Assembly (NCBI GenBank): GCA_020344415.1
Contig: CP070825.1
Coordinates: forward strand, 344,936 to 378,883
DNA: 33,948 bases
Source of the DNA: Candidatus Aminicenantota bacterium
GTDB lineage: Bacteria; Acidobacteriota; Aminicenantia; Aminicenantales; Aminicenantaceae
Direction: 5' to 3'
Below the pieces are notes generated by a model, which saw only the letters and a list, made by a program, of their open reading frames with translations, did no database searches and was not told the origin of the DNA. The position numbers were made by a program, and so were the translations under genes. Positions 7,809 through 15,868 of this stretch are shown piece after piece; the first letter of the stretch is position 1; each line of letters begins with the position of its first letter.

Positions 7809-9200
7809 ATGGCGATTGCACTGCCCCAGAGTCTTGAGAAATCCATTAAACAGACGAAGGATGCCGAACTAACGCCTCAACAGATTGTAGCCGAACTAGA
7901 CAAATTCATAATTGGCCAGAATGCAGCTAAAAAAGCTGTAGCCATTGCGCTTCGAAACAGATATCGTAGGAGGAAACTTCCTCCAGAGCTTGCCGATGAA
8001 ATCGCGCCTAAAAATATTTTAATGATCGGGCCTACCGGAATAGGAAAGACAGAGATATCACGCCGCTTGGCCAAGCTGACTTATTCACCTTTTCTCAAGA
8101 TTGAAGCCAGTAAATTTACCGAAGTCGGATATGTTGGCCGGGATGTGGAGTCTATGATAAGAGATTTGGTGCGGATTTCTGTGGATATGGTTAAGTCAGA
8201 AAAGGTAGAGGAGATAAAGGAAAAAGCTAGAAAGAACGTAGAAGAGAGGATTTTAGATATCCTCCTGCCTCCATTGAAAAGCAAGGTGGGTACTTTTGAG
8301 CCTCCTGAAGATGCCAGGTTCAAGGAGACACGAGAAAAATTTAGGAAACAGCTTAGAGCCGGCCTGCTCGACGATAGAATGATAGAGATAGAGATGCAAG
8401 AGAGCAGGTCATCTCCTTTCGAGATTTTTTCCTCAAGCGGTGTCGAAGAGATAGGCATACATATTCAGGAGATGATCCCAGGGCTTTTAGGAAATAAGGC
8501 CAAAAAGCGAAAAGTAAAAATAAAAGAGGCCCATGAATATTTGCTGGAAGACGAGCAGAAAAGACTGATCGATATGGATCAAGTATCTCGCTTGGCTGTT
8601 GAAAGGGTAGAGCACTCTGGCATCATCTTTTTAGATGAAGTAGATAAAGTTGCTGGCCGGGAAACAGGGCATGGTCCTGAGGTCAGCCGAGAGGGAGTTC
8701 AGAGGGATTTACTGCCCATAATTGAGGGCACGACAGTCAATACACGATATGGTCTTGTGCGAACAGACCATATTCTTTTTATTGGGGCCGGAGCGTTCCA
8801 TGTTTCCAAGCCTTCTGATCTCATACCAGAGCTCCAGGGAAGGTTTCCCATCCGTGTGGAATTGACTCCTTTGGACAAAAAAGATTTCATCAAGATATTG
8901 ACTGAACCCGAGAATGCTCTAATCAAGCAGTATAGCGCTCTTTTAGAGACCGAAGGCATAAAGGTGAGTTACTCCAATGATGCTGTAGATGAGATTGCTG
9001 AGATCGCAGAGAAAGTCAACGAAGATGCGGAGAATATTGGAGCCAGAAGGCTTCATACTGTAATGGAAAAAGTCATGGAAGAGATATCATTTGAAGCTCC
9101 GAACATAAAAAACAAGAAAATATCCATCGACAGAAAATATGTTCAAAAGCAGCTGAAAGATATTATTGAAGACCAGGACCTCAGCCGCTTCATTCTTTAA
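7809..9200 (+). CDS. hslU: ATP-dependent protease ATPase subunit HslU
   Basis: The AAA+ unfoldase that feeds substrates to HslV. The 463 residues have the whole family layout: Walker A GPTGIGKT at about 74-81, the pore loop GYVG at 107-110, an intermediate (I) domain of about 110 residues, Walker [10 protein letters not shown] at about 272-280, the arginine-finger region GRFPIRVEL, and a C-terminal domain with [12 protein letters not shown]. It ends in LSRFIL, the hydrophobic tail that docks into HslV. TAA of hslV and this ATG touch; the ribosome site GAGGAG is inside the end of hslV, so translation is coupled. The next gene overlaps its stop (TAATG). Confidence 0.97.
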   Translation: MAIALPQSLEKSIKQTKDAELTPQQIVAELDKFIIGQNAAKKAVAIALRNRYRRRKLPPELADEIAPKNILMIGPTGIGKTEISRRLAKLTYSPFLKIEASKFTEVGYVGRDVESMIRDLVRISVDMVKSEKVEEIKEKARKNVEERILDILLPPLKSKVGTFEPPEDARFKETREKFRKQLRAGLLDDRMIEIEMQESRSSPFEIFSSSGVEEIGIHIQEMIPGLLGNKAKKRKVKIKEAHEYLLEDEQKRLIDMDQVSRLAVERVEHSGIIFLDEVDKVAGRETGHGPEVSREGVQRDLLPIIEGTTVNTRYGLVRTDHILFIGAGAFHVSKPSDLIPELQGRFPIRVELTPLDKKDFIKILTEPENALIKQYSALLETEGIKVSYSNDAVDEIAEIAEKVNEDAENIGARRLHTVMEKVMEEISFEAPNIKNKKISIDRKYVQKQLKDIIEDQDLSRFIL

Positions 9201-10306
9201 TGAAGAGATTTTTTTCTACCCTCATTGCTTCGTTCCTCATTCTAGTTCTATCCTTTTGTGGCAAAAAAGGGCCAATTTATCCTCCTCATATAAAGGTGGC
9301 TCAAAAGATCAAAACAGTTGGAATTATCCAGAGAGGAGATAAGATAATCCTGGAATGGGCTAATCCCACCACTTATGAGGATGGGAGCCCCTTGCCTGAA
9401 GTTGATGAGATCGAGGTCTGGCTTTATGAGGAAGAGAGAAGGCCGGCTGGAGAAAGAGGGCCTGTCGGAATAGAAGGGTTTATAAAAAAGGCTAAGATAA
9501 TTACTGTGATAAATCAGCGGCTCTTCCCCTGGTACAAAAAATGGAAGGGGCAAGAATCGCCAGAATTTTGTTATTTTTATGATTTAGCGGACGAAGACCT
9601 AAGGTTAAAAAGGCTAATTTTCAGCCTCAGAATAAAGTATAGGAAAAGAAAAGAAGCTGCATTTTCGGATTTGCTATCTATAGAACCGAGGATTCTTCCT
9701 CTTTCTCCCCGAAGGGCGAGGGCTTCCTTGTTAGAGGATCGAGTCTTATTAAAATGGGATCCTCCCCAGAGAAATATAAACCAAACCTGGCCACCTATTG
9801 TCAGCGGATACAACATTTATCGAATAGATAAGGAGGGCCAGCCGCAGCTCCTCAATACAGAATCGTTGATAAGGAGGAGCACGTTCGATGATAAAGATAT
9901 TATCTTTGACAATGCATATCGTTATTTCATCAGGGCTTCAGCGAATCTTAAACCTCCATACTTAGAAAGTGATGATTCAGAATTAATTGAAATTACGCCC
10001 AGAGATGTCTTCCCTCCAGCTGCGCCTACTGGATTGATGTCTGTTGCCGGTGAGAATTTTATATCCATAAGTTGGAGTGAGAATCGTGAAGCGGATTTAG
10101 CTGGCTACAGGGTTTGGCGAAAAACAGAGGAGGGGGATGAATATATATTATTAACCTTGGATCCCATTCGAGAGAATACTTATACCGATACAACAGTTGA
10201 AAAGGATAAGAGATATTATTATGCTATTACTACCCGAGACATAAATGGGAATGAGAGCCAAAGGTCAGAGCCTATCTCTGAAATCATAAAGGATGAAATT
10301 TTATGA
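9200..10306 (+). CDS. Lipoprotein with fibronectin type III-like repeats
   Basis: A 368-residue secreted lipoprotein. The N-terminal hydrophobic stretch ends in LVLSFC-GKKGP with the lipidated Cys at residue 20; the C-G-x-K-G-P start resembles the small LptM/YifL lipoproteins. The rest has three FN3-like repeats marked by a strand with Trp: LEWANP (about residue 50), LKWDPP (about 190) and ISWSEN (about 290), each followed by a Gly-Tyr or similar strand (SGYNIYRID, AGYRVWRK). The third is the clearest FN3 domain. Its role is unknown; such proteins usually bind partners or surfaces. The ATG overlaps the hslU stop by one base and its TGA overlaps the next ATG (ATGA), so it is in the hslVU operon. 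Confidence 0.8.
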   Translation: MKRFFSTLIASFLILVLSFCGKKGPIYPPHIKVAQKIKTVGIIQRGDKIILEWANPTTYEDGSPLPEVDEIEVWLYEEERRPAGERGPVGIEGFIKKAKIITVINQRLFPWYKKWKGQESPEFCYFYDLADEDLRLKRLIFSLRIKYRKRKEAAFSDLLSIEPRILPLSPRRARASLLEDRVLLKWDPPQRNINQTWPPIVSGYNIYRIDKEGQPQLLNTESLIRRSTFDDKDIIFDNAYRYFIRASANLKPPYLESDDSELIEITPRDVFPPAAPTGLMSVAGENFISISWSENREADLAGYRVWRKTEEGDEYILLTLDPIRENTYTDTTVEKDKRYYYAITTRDINGNESQRSEPISEIIKDEIL

Positions 10307-11067
10307 AAATTTTTCGCTTTAAACACAAAAACAAAGTGAGCTACGGAGTTTTAGAGGAAGAACAAATTTATCAATTAGAAGGCTCTGTATTCAGGAACTA
10401 TAAAATCATGAAAAGAGGAATTCCCATCAGCGAAGTAATGCTTCTGCCACCCGTGAAGCCTACAAAGATTGTAGCTGTTGGTGCCAATTATAAAGACCAT
10501 GTAAAGGAGATGGGAAGAGAAATGCCTGAGGAGCCCTTGATTTTTCTTATGCCTCCTTCAGCAATCGTGGGACCAAACGATATTATCGTTTTTCCAAAAA
10601 TAACAAAAAGAGTCGATTTTGAAGGGGAGTTGGCTTTTGTGATCAAGAAAAAAGCATACCTTCTTGGCGCTAAGGATAATGTCGGTGATTACATTCTGGG
10701 ATACACTTGCTTCAATGATGTGACAGCACGCGATCTACAGATGAAGGATGGACAGTTCACTCGAGCGAAGTCTTTCGATACGTTTGCTGCTGTAGGGCCC
10801 TGTATTGCTACAGATGTTGATCCTTCCAGCCTGAGGATCAAAACCTTTCTAAACGGGAAACTGAAACAGTCTGGAAACACAAAAAATTTAATTTTTTCCA
10901 TTCCTTTCTTGGTTAAATTCATTTCCTCGATCATGACTCTTAATCCTGGGGATATCATCACGACTGGAACTCCTTCTGGCGTAGGACCGATGTCTCCGGG
11001 AGACAGAGTTGATGTTCAGATTGAAGGAATTGGGACTCTTTCTAATTCTGTTATGAAAATTAGATAG
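10303..11067 (+). CDS. Fumarylacetoacetate hydrolase (FAH) family protein
   Basis: A 254-residue enzyme of the FAH superfamily, which cleaves or decarboxylates acyl-pyruvates and related beta-keto acids with a divalent metal. Metal ligands are visible: E107 and E109 in DFEGELAFVI and D139 in FNDVTARD. Other family marks are VGANYKDHVKEM (about 59-70) with H66 of the lid, RAKSFDTFAAVGP and ITTGTPSGVG. An N-terminal domain of about 50 residues precedes the catalytic fold, as in FAHD1-like proteins. The exact substrate cannot be given; FAHD1-type oxaloacetate decarboxylase/acylpyruvase is a reasonable guess. The start overlaps the lipoprotein stop by 4 bases; it ends the hslVU operon. Confidence 0.9.
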   Translation: MKIFRFKHKNKVSYGVLEEEQIYQLEGSVFRNYKIMKRGIPISEVMLLPPVKPTKIVAVGANYKDHVKEMGREMPEEPLIFLMPPSAIVGPNDIIVFPKITKRVDFEGELAFVIKKKAYLLGAKDNVGDYILGYTCFNDVTARDLQMKDGQFTRAKSFDTFAAVGPCIATDVDPSSLRIKTFLNGKLKQSGNTKNLIFSIPFLVKFISSIMTLNPGDIITTGTPSGVGPMSPGDRVDVQIEGIGTLSNSVMKIR

Positions 11068-11069
11068 AT

Positions 11070-11143
11070 GTGCAGAGATTTGATTCATCAGGTCCACAAT
11101 TGGCAGTGCAGGAATTTGATTCATCGTAGCCACCTGCTGGATA
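11070..11143. repeat. Paired ~27-nt repeat units, cluster 1
   Basis: Two units, 11070-11097 and 11107-11133, each with the core GATTTGATTCATC or AATTTGATTCATC and a CCAC end, spaced 37 nt. The pair is followed by CTGCTGGATA. The same arrangement occurs at 13491-13567. The consensus is near-palindromic (GGG-A/C-TTGAT with ATCAAGCCC). Confidence 0.6.
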
Positions 11144-11148
11144 AAATC

Positions 11149-11180
11149 ATTGCGAGGAATGGAATGACGACGCAATCTCA
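11149..11180. repeat. Imperfect palindrome ATTGCGAGGA...GCAATCTC
   Basis: ATTGCG (11149-11154) and CGCAAT (11171-11176) form the ends of an imperfect palindrome with a purine-rich GAATGGAATGACGA centre. From memory it resembles the dispersed CATTGCGAGGA...AAGCAATCTC repeats of several bacterial genomes. Only one copy is in this window. Confidence 0.4.
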
Positions 11181-11203
11181 CAAGCAAAAGAATAAAATTA
11201 TAA

Positions 11204-11230
11204 TTGAAAATAAGAAACAAAGCTTATAAT
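11204..11230 (+). promoter_or_regulatory. Possible promoter of the transaldolase gene
   Basis: TTGAAA at 11204-11209 and a perfect TATAAT at 11225-11230. The 15-bp spacer is short, so the -35 may be mis-assigned. A start near 11237 would leave about 34 nt before the ATG, with GGAGGT at 11261-11266. Confidence 0.4.
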
Positions 11231-11270
11231 CTCATAGAATGAAAATGTAATTTATTTTTTGGAGGTCTAA

Positions 11271-11918
11271 ATGAAAATTTTCCTGGATACAGCCAACTTG
11301 GAACAAATAAAGGAGGCAGCCAGCTGGGGAATAGTGGATGGAATCACAACAAATCCCTCTCTTGTTTCCAAAGAAAATTTGCAGTTTGACGATTTAATCA
11401 AAGAGATCTGTAGGATCGTACTCGGGCCTGTGAGTGTGGAGAGCGTATCTGGCAAGTCAGATGATATCATTGAGGAAGCGAGAGGTCTGGCGAAGCTGGC
11501 CGATAATGTCGTGGTCAAAATACCGATCGGTGTGGAGGGCCTAAAGGCGACAAAGGTTTTGTCCCAGGAGGGCATTCAGATCAACACGACTTTAATATTT
11601 TCTCCAACTCAGGCTCTTCTTGCAGCAAAAGCGGGAACAAGATTTGTCAGCCCTTTTATTGGACGACTGGATGATATTTCTCATGATGGGATGGACTTGA
11701 TAGACCAGATAGTGGTTATATTAGATAACTATGGCTTTGAGACGGAGATTATCGTTGCCAGCATCAGGCATCCTCTCCACGTTGTTCAAGCCGCCTTAAC
11801 AGGAGCAGATATAGCGACTGTACCCTTCGCAGTGCTTGAGAAAATGGTGAAACATCCTTTGACAGATATCGGGCTGGAAAAATTTCTAAAAGATTGGGAG
11901 AAAGTCAAACAGGGATAG
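11271..11918 (+). CDS. tal: Transaldolase, small TalC-type
   Basis: A 215-residue class I aldolase of the pentose phosphate pathway that moves a dihydroxyacetone unit between sugar phosphates. The Schiff-base lysine is K83 in [14 protein letters not shown] (about 25-32), INTTLIF and [11 protein letters not shown] are family signatures, and the end ([15 protein letters not shown]) is typical. Small proteins of this family may instead be fructose-6-phosphate aldolases. E. coli FsaA has Tyr131 in that active site; the aligned residue here is F129 in SPFIGRL, as in true transaldolases, so I favour transaldolase. GGAGGT lies 4 nt before the ATG. The carboxyltransferase gene follows after 19 nt, so these may be cotranscribed. 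Confidence 0.93.
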   Translation: MKIFLDTANLEQIKEAASWGIVDGITTNPSLVSKENLQFDDLIKEICRIVLGPVSVESVSGKSDDIIEEARGLAKLADNVVVKIPIGVEGLKATKVLSQEGIQINTTLIFSPTQALLAAKAGTRFVSPFIGRLDDISHDGMDLIDQIVVILDNYGFETEIIVASIRHPLHVVQAALTGADIATVPFAVLEKMVKHPLTDIGLEKFLKDWEKVKQG

Positions 11919-11937
11919 CCCTGTTGGGTTAGGAAAA

Positions 11938-13488
11938 ATGACTGTCGAAAAAAAATTAGAAGACCTGAAAGGCAAAAAAGAGCAGGCGGAATTGGGAGGG
12001 GGTAAACCGAGGATAGAAAGACAACACCAGGCTGGAAAACTTACCGCCAGGGAAAGAATAAATCTTCTTTTAGATGAAGGCTCTTTTCAGGAAACAGATA
12101 AGCTTGTTGTTCATCAGAGTCATGATTTCGGGATGGAAAAGAAGAGAATTTATGGAGACGGAGTTGTTACGGGTTATGGCACGATCGATGGCCGGAACGT
12201 TTTTATCTTTGCACAGGATTTCACTGTTTTTGGGGGTTCATTGAGTGGTGCAAATGCAGCAAAGATCGTTAAGATTATGGATTTAGCCATGAGAGGAGGC
12301 TCTCCGATTATTGGCCTCAATGATTCTGGAGGCGCCCGCATTCAGGAGGGAGTGGCCAGTTTAGGGGGATATGCTGATATCTTCCTAAGAAATGTTCTTG
12401 CCTCAGGAGTCATTCCCCAGATTTCAGCGATCATTGGTCCCTGTGCCGGTGGTGCGGTTTACTCTCCGGCCATAACCGATTTTATCATCATGGCAAAAGG
12501 GACCAGCAACATGTTCATCACTGGTCCTGAGGTGATTAAAGCTGTTACGCATGAGTCGGTTACTATGGAAGAATTAGGGGGAGCAGAAACGCACAACGCC
12601 ATAAGCGGCGTTGCTCATTTTGCTGCTGAGAATGAAGAGCATACAATGGCTCTGATTCGTGAGCTTCTCTCTTTTATTCCTGATAACAACATGGAAGATC
12701 CTCCTGAAAGAGAGACCTCTGATCTTCCAGATAGGATATGCGAGGATCTAGATTCAGCTATTCCCGATGATCCCAATCATCCTTACGATATGAGGAATGT
12801 GATAAGAGAAGCTCTGGATGACAACTACTTCTTCGAAGTTCAAGCCCATTATGCCAAAAACATCGTAATTGGATATGGTCGGCTCGGAGGAAAATCCGTG
12901 GCCATCGTGGCTAATCAGCCAGACCATCTGGCTGGTGCTCTGGACATAAACGCTTCTGATAAAGGGGCACGTTTTGTCCGTTTCTGCGATGCCTTCAATA
13001 TACCTCTTATCACTTTTGAAGACGTCCCGGGTTTTCTGCCGGGTGTGGCGCAGGAACATGGAGGGATCATTCGTCATGGAGCAAAGCTTCTTTATGCATT
13101 TTCTGAGGCTACCGTCCCCAAGATCACCGTTATTACTCGAAAGGCATACGGCGGAGCCTATTGTGTTATGGCCTCCAAGCATATCAGAGCTGATATTAAT
13201 TATGCTTTTCCTACTGCTGAGATTGCCGTCATGGGTCCGGAAGGAGCTGTGAATATCATTTACAAACGAGAGCTGGATGAAGCAAGAGGCTCGGCAAAAT
13301 TAAGAGAGGCAAAAGTTGATGAGTTCCGTGAGAAATTCGCTAATCCTTACATTGCCTGTGAGAAAGGGTATCTTGATGAGGTTATTGAGCCCAAATATAT
13401 AAGATCCAAGCTTATAGCTGCCTTGGAGATGCTGAAGAATAAGAGAGACAAGAACCCTCCAAAAAAGCATGGAAATATTCCCTTATGA
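11938..13488 (+). CDS. Acyl-CoA carboxylase carboxyltransferase subunit (PccB/MmdA type)
   Basis: The carboxyltransferase of a biotin-dependent acyl-CoA carboxylase or decarboxylase, with both crotonase-like halves fused in one 516-residue chain as in propionyl-CoA carboxylase beta and methylmalonyl-CoA decarboxylase alpha. N-terminal marks are KLTARERI and [13 protein letters not shown]; the biotin/CoA sites are [13 protein letters not shown] in the first half and [17 protein letters not shown] in the second. The last 40 residues hold the usual [17 protein letters not shown]. Separate biotin carboxylase and biotin carrier genes downstream complete the enzyme. Propionyl- or methylmalonyl-CoA is the likely substrate, from family resemblance; acetyl-CoA is possible. 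AGG lies 5 nt before the ATG. Confidence 0.93.
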   Translation: MTVEKKLEDLKGKKEQAELGGGKPRIERQHQAGKLTARERINLLLDEGSFQETDKLVVHQSHDFGMEKKRIYGDGVVTGYGTIDGRNVFIFAQDFTVFGGSLSGANAAKIVKIMDLAMRGGSPIIGLNDSGGARIQEGVASLGGYADIFLRNVLASGVIPQISAIIGPCAGGAVYSPAITDFIIMAKGTSNMFITGPEVIKAVTHESVTMEELGGAETHNAISGVAHFAAENEEHTMALIRELLSFIPDNNMEDPPERETSDLPDRICEDLDSAIPDDPNHPYDMRNVIREALDDNYFFEVQAHYAKNIVIGYGRLGGKSVAIVANQPDHLAGALDINASDKGARFVRFCDAFNIPLITFEDVPGFLPGVAQEHGGIIRHGAKLLYAFSEATVPKITVITRKAYGGAYCVMASKHIRADINYAFPTAEIAVMGPEGAVNIIYKRELDEARGSAKLREAKVDEFREKFANPYIACEKGYLDEVIEPKYIRSKLIAALEMLKNKRDKNPPKKHGNIPL

Positions 13489-13490
13489 GA

Positions 13491-13567
13491 ATTGTGGAGG
13501 CATGATTCATAAAACCCACCCTGCAGGAATTGTAGGGATTTGATTTATCAAGCCCACCTGCCGGATA
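13491..13567. repeat. Paired ~27-nt repeat units, cluster 2
   Basis: Units at 13491-13519 and 13531-13557, spaced 40 nt, share the core TGATT(c/t)AT(c/a)A and a CCCAC end with the pair at 11070-11133. Both pairs are followed by CTGC(t/c)GGATA. They lie just after a stop codon in both gaps. Confidence 0.6.
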
Positions 13568-13680
13568 ATAGAATCTAGAAAGATTGAAAAAGATGTCAAG
13601 TCTGATACTCTTTGTTAAAATATAGGGCACGCAAAAAAATACAGATAAAGAACAAAGAGGAAGAAGCGAAACAAGAAGAA

Positions 13681-15192
13681 ATGGCCAAGATGTTCAAGAA
13701 AATTCTGATTGCCAACAGGGGAGAGATCGCTGTAAGGGTGATCCGTGCTTGCAGGGAGATGGGGATCATCCCCGTGGCTGTGTATTCAGAAGTTGACCGG
13801 AAAGCCCTCCATGTAAGGCTGGCAGAAGAGGCGTATTTTATCGGTGATGCAAAGCCTTCCCAGAGTTATCTCCATATTGAAAAAATAATCGATGTCGCAA
13901 AGAGCAGCAAGGTTGAAGCTCTTCATCCGGGCTACGGATTCCTGGCTGAAAATCCTGAGCTCGTAAGGCGCTGTGAGGAAGAGAGGATTGTTTTCATCGG
14001 GCCTTCGTCCGAGCCGATTGAAATTATGGGGAATAAAACCGCCTCTCGCAAGAAGATGACCGACGCCGGAGTGCCTGTTATCCCCGGCACTCTGGAATCC
14101 ATAAAGGATGAGAAAGATCTGAATATACAGGCAGAGAAAGTCGGGCTTCCCGTTCTTCTCAAGGCGTCAGCAGGTGGAGGCGGCAAAGGATTGAGGTTAG
14201 TGAGGGATAAAAAAGAGTTGCTCGCTTCTTACAGATTAGCCCAATCCGAATCTCAATCCAGCTTTGATGATTCTTCTGTCTATATCGAGAAATATATTGA
14301 CGAGCCTCATCATATCGAAATTCAAATCCTGGGAGATAATTTTGGTAAATTTGTTTATCTGGGAGAACGGGAGTGCTCTATCCAAAGACGATACCAGAAG
14401 GTCCTGGAAGAGACACCTTCCCCTTTATTGGATGAAGCAACACGAAAGGAAATGGGAAAAATCGCTGTGAAGGCTGCCGCAGCAGTTAATTACAGGAATG
14501 CAGGCACCGTGGAATTTGTAGTAGATAAGGAAAAAAAATTCTATTTTCTAGAGATGAATACCAGACTTCAAGTGGAACATCCGATTACTGAAATGGTAAC
14601 GGGGATTGACTTGGTCAAAAGTCAAATAGAGATTGCAGCGGGCTTTCCATTGAGCTTCAGTCAAGAGGATATCAGACCTAAAGGCTTTGCTCTGGAATGC
14701 CGGATATATGCGGAAGACCCTGATAATGATTTCATGCCTTCTCCGGGGAAAATAATCCATCTTCGAACTCCTGCAGGAGGATTAGGCGTCAGGGATGATA
14801 ACGGAGTCTATGAAGGATTTGATGTGCCGTTGGAGTACGATCCCCTGCTGTCAAAGCTTATTACCTGGGGAAGCACAAGGGCAGAAGCTATCCATCGAAT
14901 GTTAAGGGCCTTATCTGAATACCAGGTATACGGTATAAAAACAACAATTCCTTTTTTCAAACGCATTCTGCTCCATCCAAATTTTTTTGCAGGCGATTAT
15001 AATACTCATTTCATCCTCAATCTAAAGAAAGAACAGGATGGAGGAGAATCAGAAGAGAAAATAGCAGCGTTGATCGCAGCGGGAATCAAATGTTTCTCAG
15101 AGAGGAAAAGAGGTTCTGCTCCCGCCCCAAAAAGAAGAGAAAGCAATTGGAAGATTCAAGGGAGATTGCTAAACCTTGCTAACAGGCTTTAA
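13681..15192 (+). CDS. Biotin carboxylase subunit of acyl-CoA carboxylase
   Basis: The ATP-dependent biotin carboxylase that charges the biotin carrier. I start at the ATG at 13681 (503 residues); the open frame extends back to a TTG at 13612 but those 23 residues are Lys/Glu-rich, have no ribosome site, and the family begins at FKKILIANRGEIAVRV. A second ATG at 13690 is an alternative. ATP-grasp marks are the glycine loop KASAGGGGKG (about 161-170) and EMNTRLQVEHP (about 291-301). The usual length is about 450; here a Lys/Arg-rich tail of about 50 residues follows, as in PccA-like proteins that have lost the carrier domain. The carrier is the next gene, 2 nt away. Confidence 0.94.
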   Translation: MAKMFKKILIANRGEIAVRVIRACREMGIIPVAVYSEVDRKALHVRLAEEAYFIGDAKPSQSYLHIEKIIDVAKSSKVEALHPGYGFLAENPELVRRCEEERIVFIGPSSEPIEIMGNKTASRKKMTDAGVPVIPGTLESIKDEKDLNIQAEKVGLPVLLKASAGGGGKGLRLVRDKKELLASYRLAQSESQSSFDDSSVYIEKYIDEPHHIEIQILGDNFGKFVYLGERECSIQRRYQKVLEETPSPLLDEATRKEMGKIAVKAAAAVNYRNAGTVEFVVDKEKKFYFLEMNTRLQVEHPITEMVTGIDLVKSQIEIAAGFPLSFSQEDIRPKGFALECRIYAEDPDNDFMPSPGKIIHLRTPAGGLGVRDDNGVYEGFDVPLEYDPLLSKLITWGSTRAEAIHRMLRALSEYQVYGIKTTIPFFKRILLHPNFFAGDYNTHFILNLKKEQDGGESEEKIAALIAAGIKCFSERKRGSAPAPKRRESNWKIQGRLLNLANRL

Positions 15193-15194
15193 AA

Positions 15195-15686
15195 ATGAAT
15201 ATTTCTTTTTGGCTTGGTGACAAAGAGTTCAGGTTAAGCGTAGAAGAAAGGACAGAGAATGTTATTTTGGTTTCCCTCGGCAAACGAAAATACCTTGCCT
15301 CTATTGAGGTTTTAAGTTCTGATGAGATTCTTCTGAAGATAGACGGCAAGGTTTATGATGTCATAATCAATTCGAATTCTTTGTATTATTCCGTTTATGT
15401 AAATGGAAAGTTTTTCAAGATAGAGAGGAAATCAGCGCTGAGGATATTGGAAGGGAAAGTTGAAAAACCTAGGAAGCAGGATATCAAGACATCCATGCCG
15501 GGCCGAGTCGTGAAGGTTTTTGTACAGGAAGGTTCAAAGGTAAAAACAGGTCAGCCGATTTTGGTACTTGAAGCCATGAAAATGCAGAATGATATTAAGT
15601 CCCCTCAAACTGGAATAATTACAAAAATAAATCCGAAGGCCGGCGATTCCGTTGAAACCGGCTCCGTCCTTTTTTCCGTTGAATAA
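15195..15686 (+). CDS. Biotin carboxyl carrier protein of acyl-CoA carboxylase
   Basis: A 163-residue biotin carrier. The biotinylated lysine is K129 in EAMKMQN, inside a normal biotinyl domain (TSMPGRVVKVFVQEG to the end). The N-terminal 95 residues are beta-rich and resemble the biotin-transfer (BT) domain of propionyl-CoA carboxylase alpha subunits, which links the carrier to the carboxyltransferase. Together with the preceding gene it reads like a split PccA. The start is 2 nt after the biotin carboxylase stop and has no Shine-Dalgarno of its own, so coupling is likely. Its stop codon runs directly into a palindromic terminator-like repeat. Confidence 0.92.
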   Translation: MNISFWLGDKEFRLSVEERTENVILVSLGKRKYLASIEVLSSDEILLKIDGKVYDVIINSNSLYYSVYVNGKFFKIERKSALRILEGKVEKPRKQDIKTSMPGRVVKVFVQEGSKVKTGQPILVLEAMKMQNDIKSPQTGIITKINPKAGDSVETGSVLFSVE

Positions 15687-15709
15687 AAAAGGGGACTGTC
15701 CCCTTTTTT
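15685..15709. terminator. GGGGACTGTCCCC palindrome acting as terminator of the carboxylase operon
   Basis: A-run, GGGGACTGTCCCC and T-run overlapping the last bases of the carrier gene stop. It forms a 10-bp stem, a three-base loop and a U-tract, so it is a good intrinsic terminator; the mirror A-run makes it work in both directions. It is one of five copies in the window. Confidence 0.65.
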
Positions 15710-15868
15710 ATTTTTTGCCCAAAAATGTTATATTAATAGTGCCTATCTGAAGGCTCTGGTCATTAAAATTGGCTTGCCTCAGGACTAGATAGACATTTAT
15801 CCAGGCAAATATGTGACTAGGTCTAATATTGAGATGCAATCTGGATGACTGATTTTCTGCTTTTCTGA

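Noticed and set aside
11271..11918. Fructose-6-phosphate aldolase annotation for the TalC-type protein
   Set aside because: The residue aligned with the aldolase-specific Tyr131 of FsaA is F129 here, as in transaldolases.
11070..13567. CRISPR array
   Set aside because: The repeats come in pairs with degenerate units and no spacers of constant length, and no cas genes are present.
13612..13680. Longer biotin carboxylase start at TTG 13612
   Set aside because: The added 23 residues are low-complexity Lys/Glu and lack a ribosome site; family similarity begins after the ATG at 13681.
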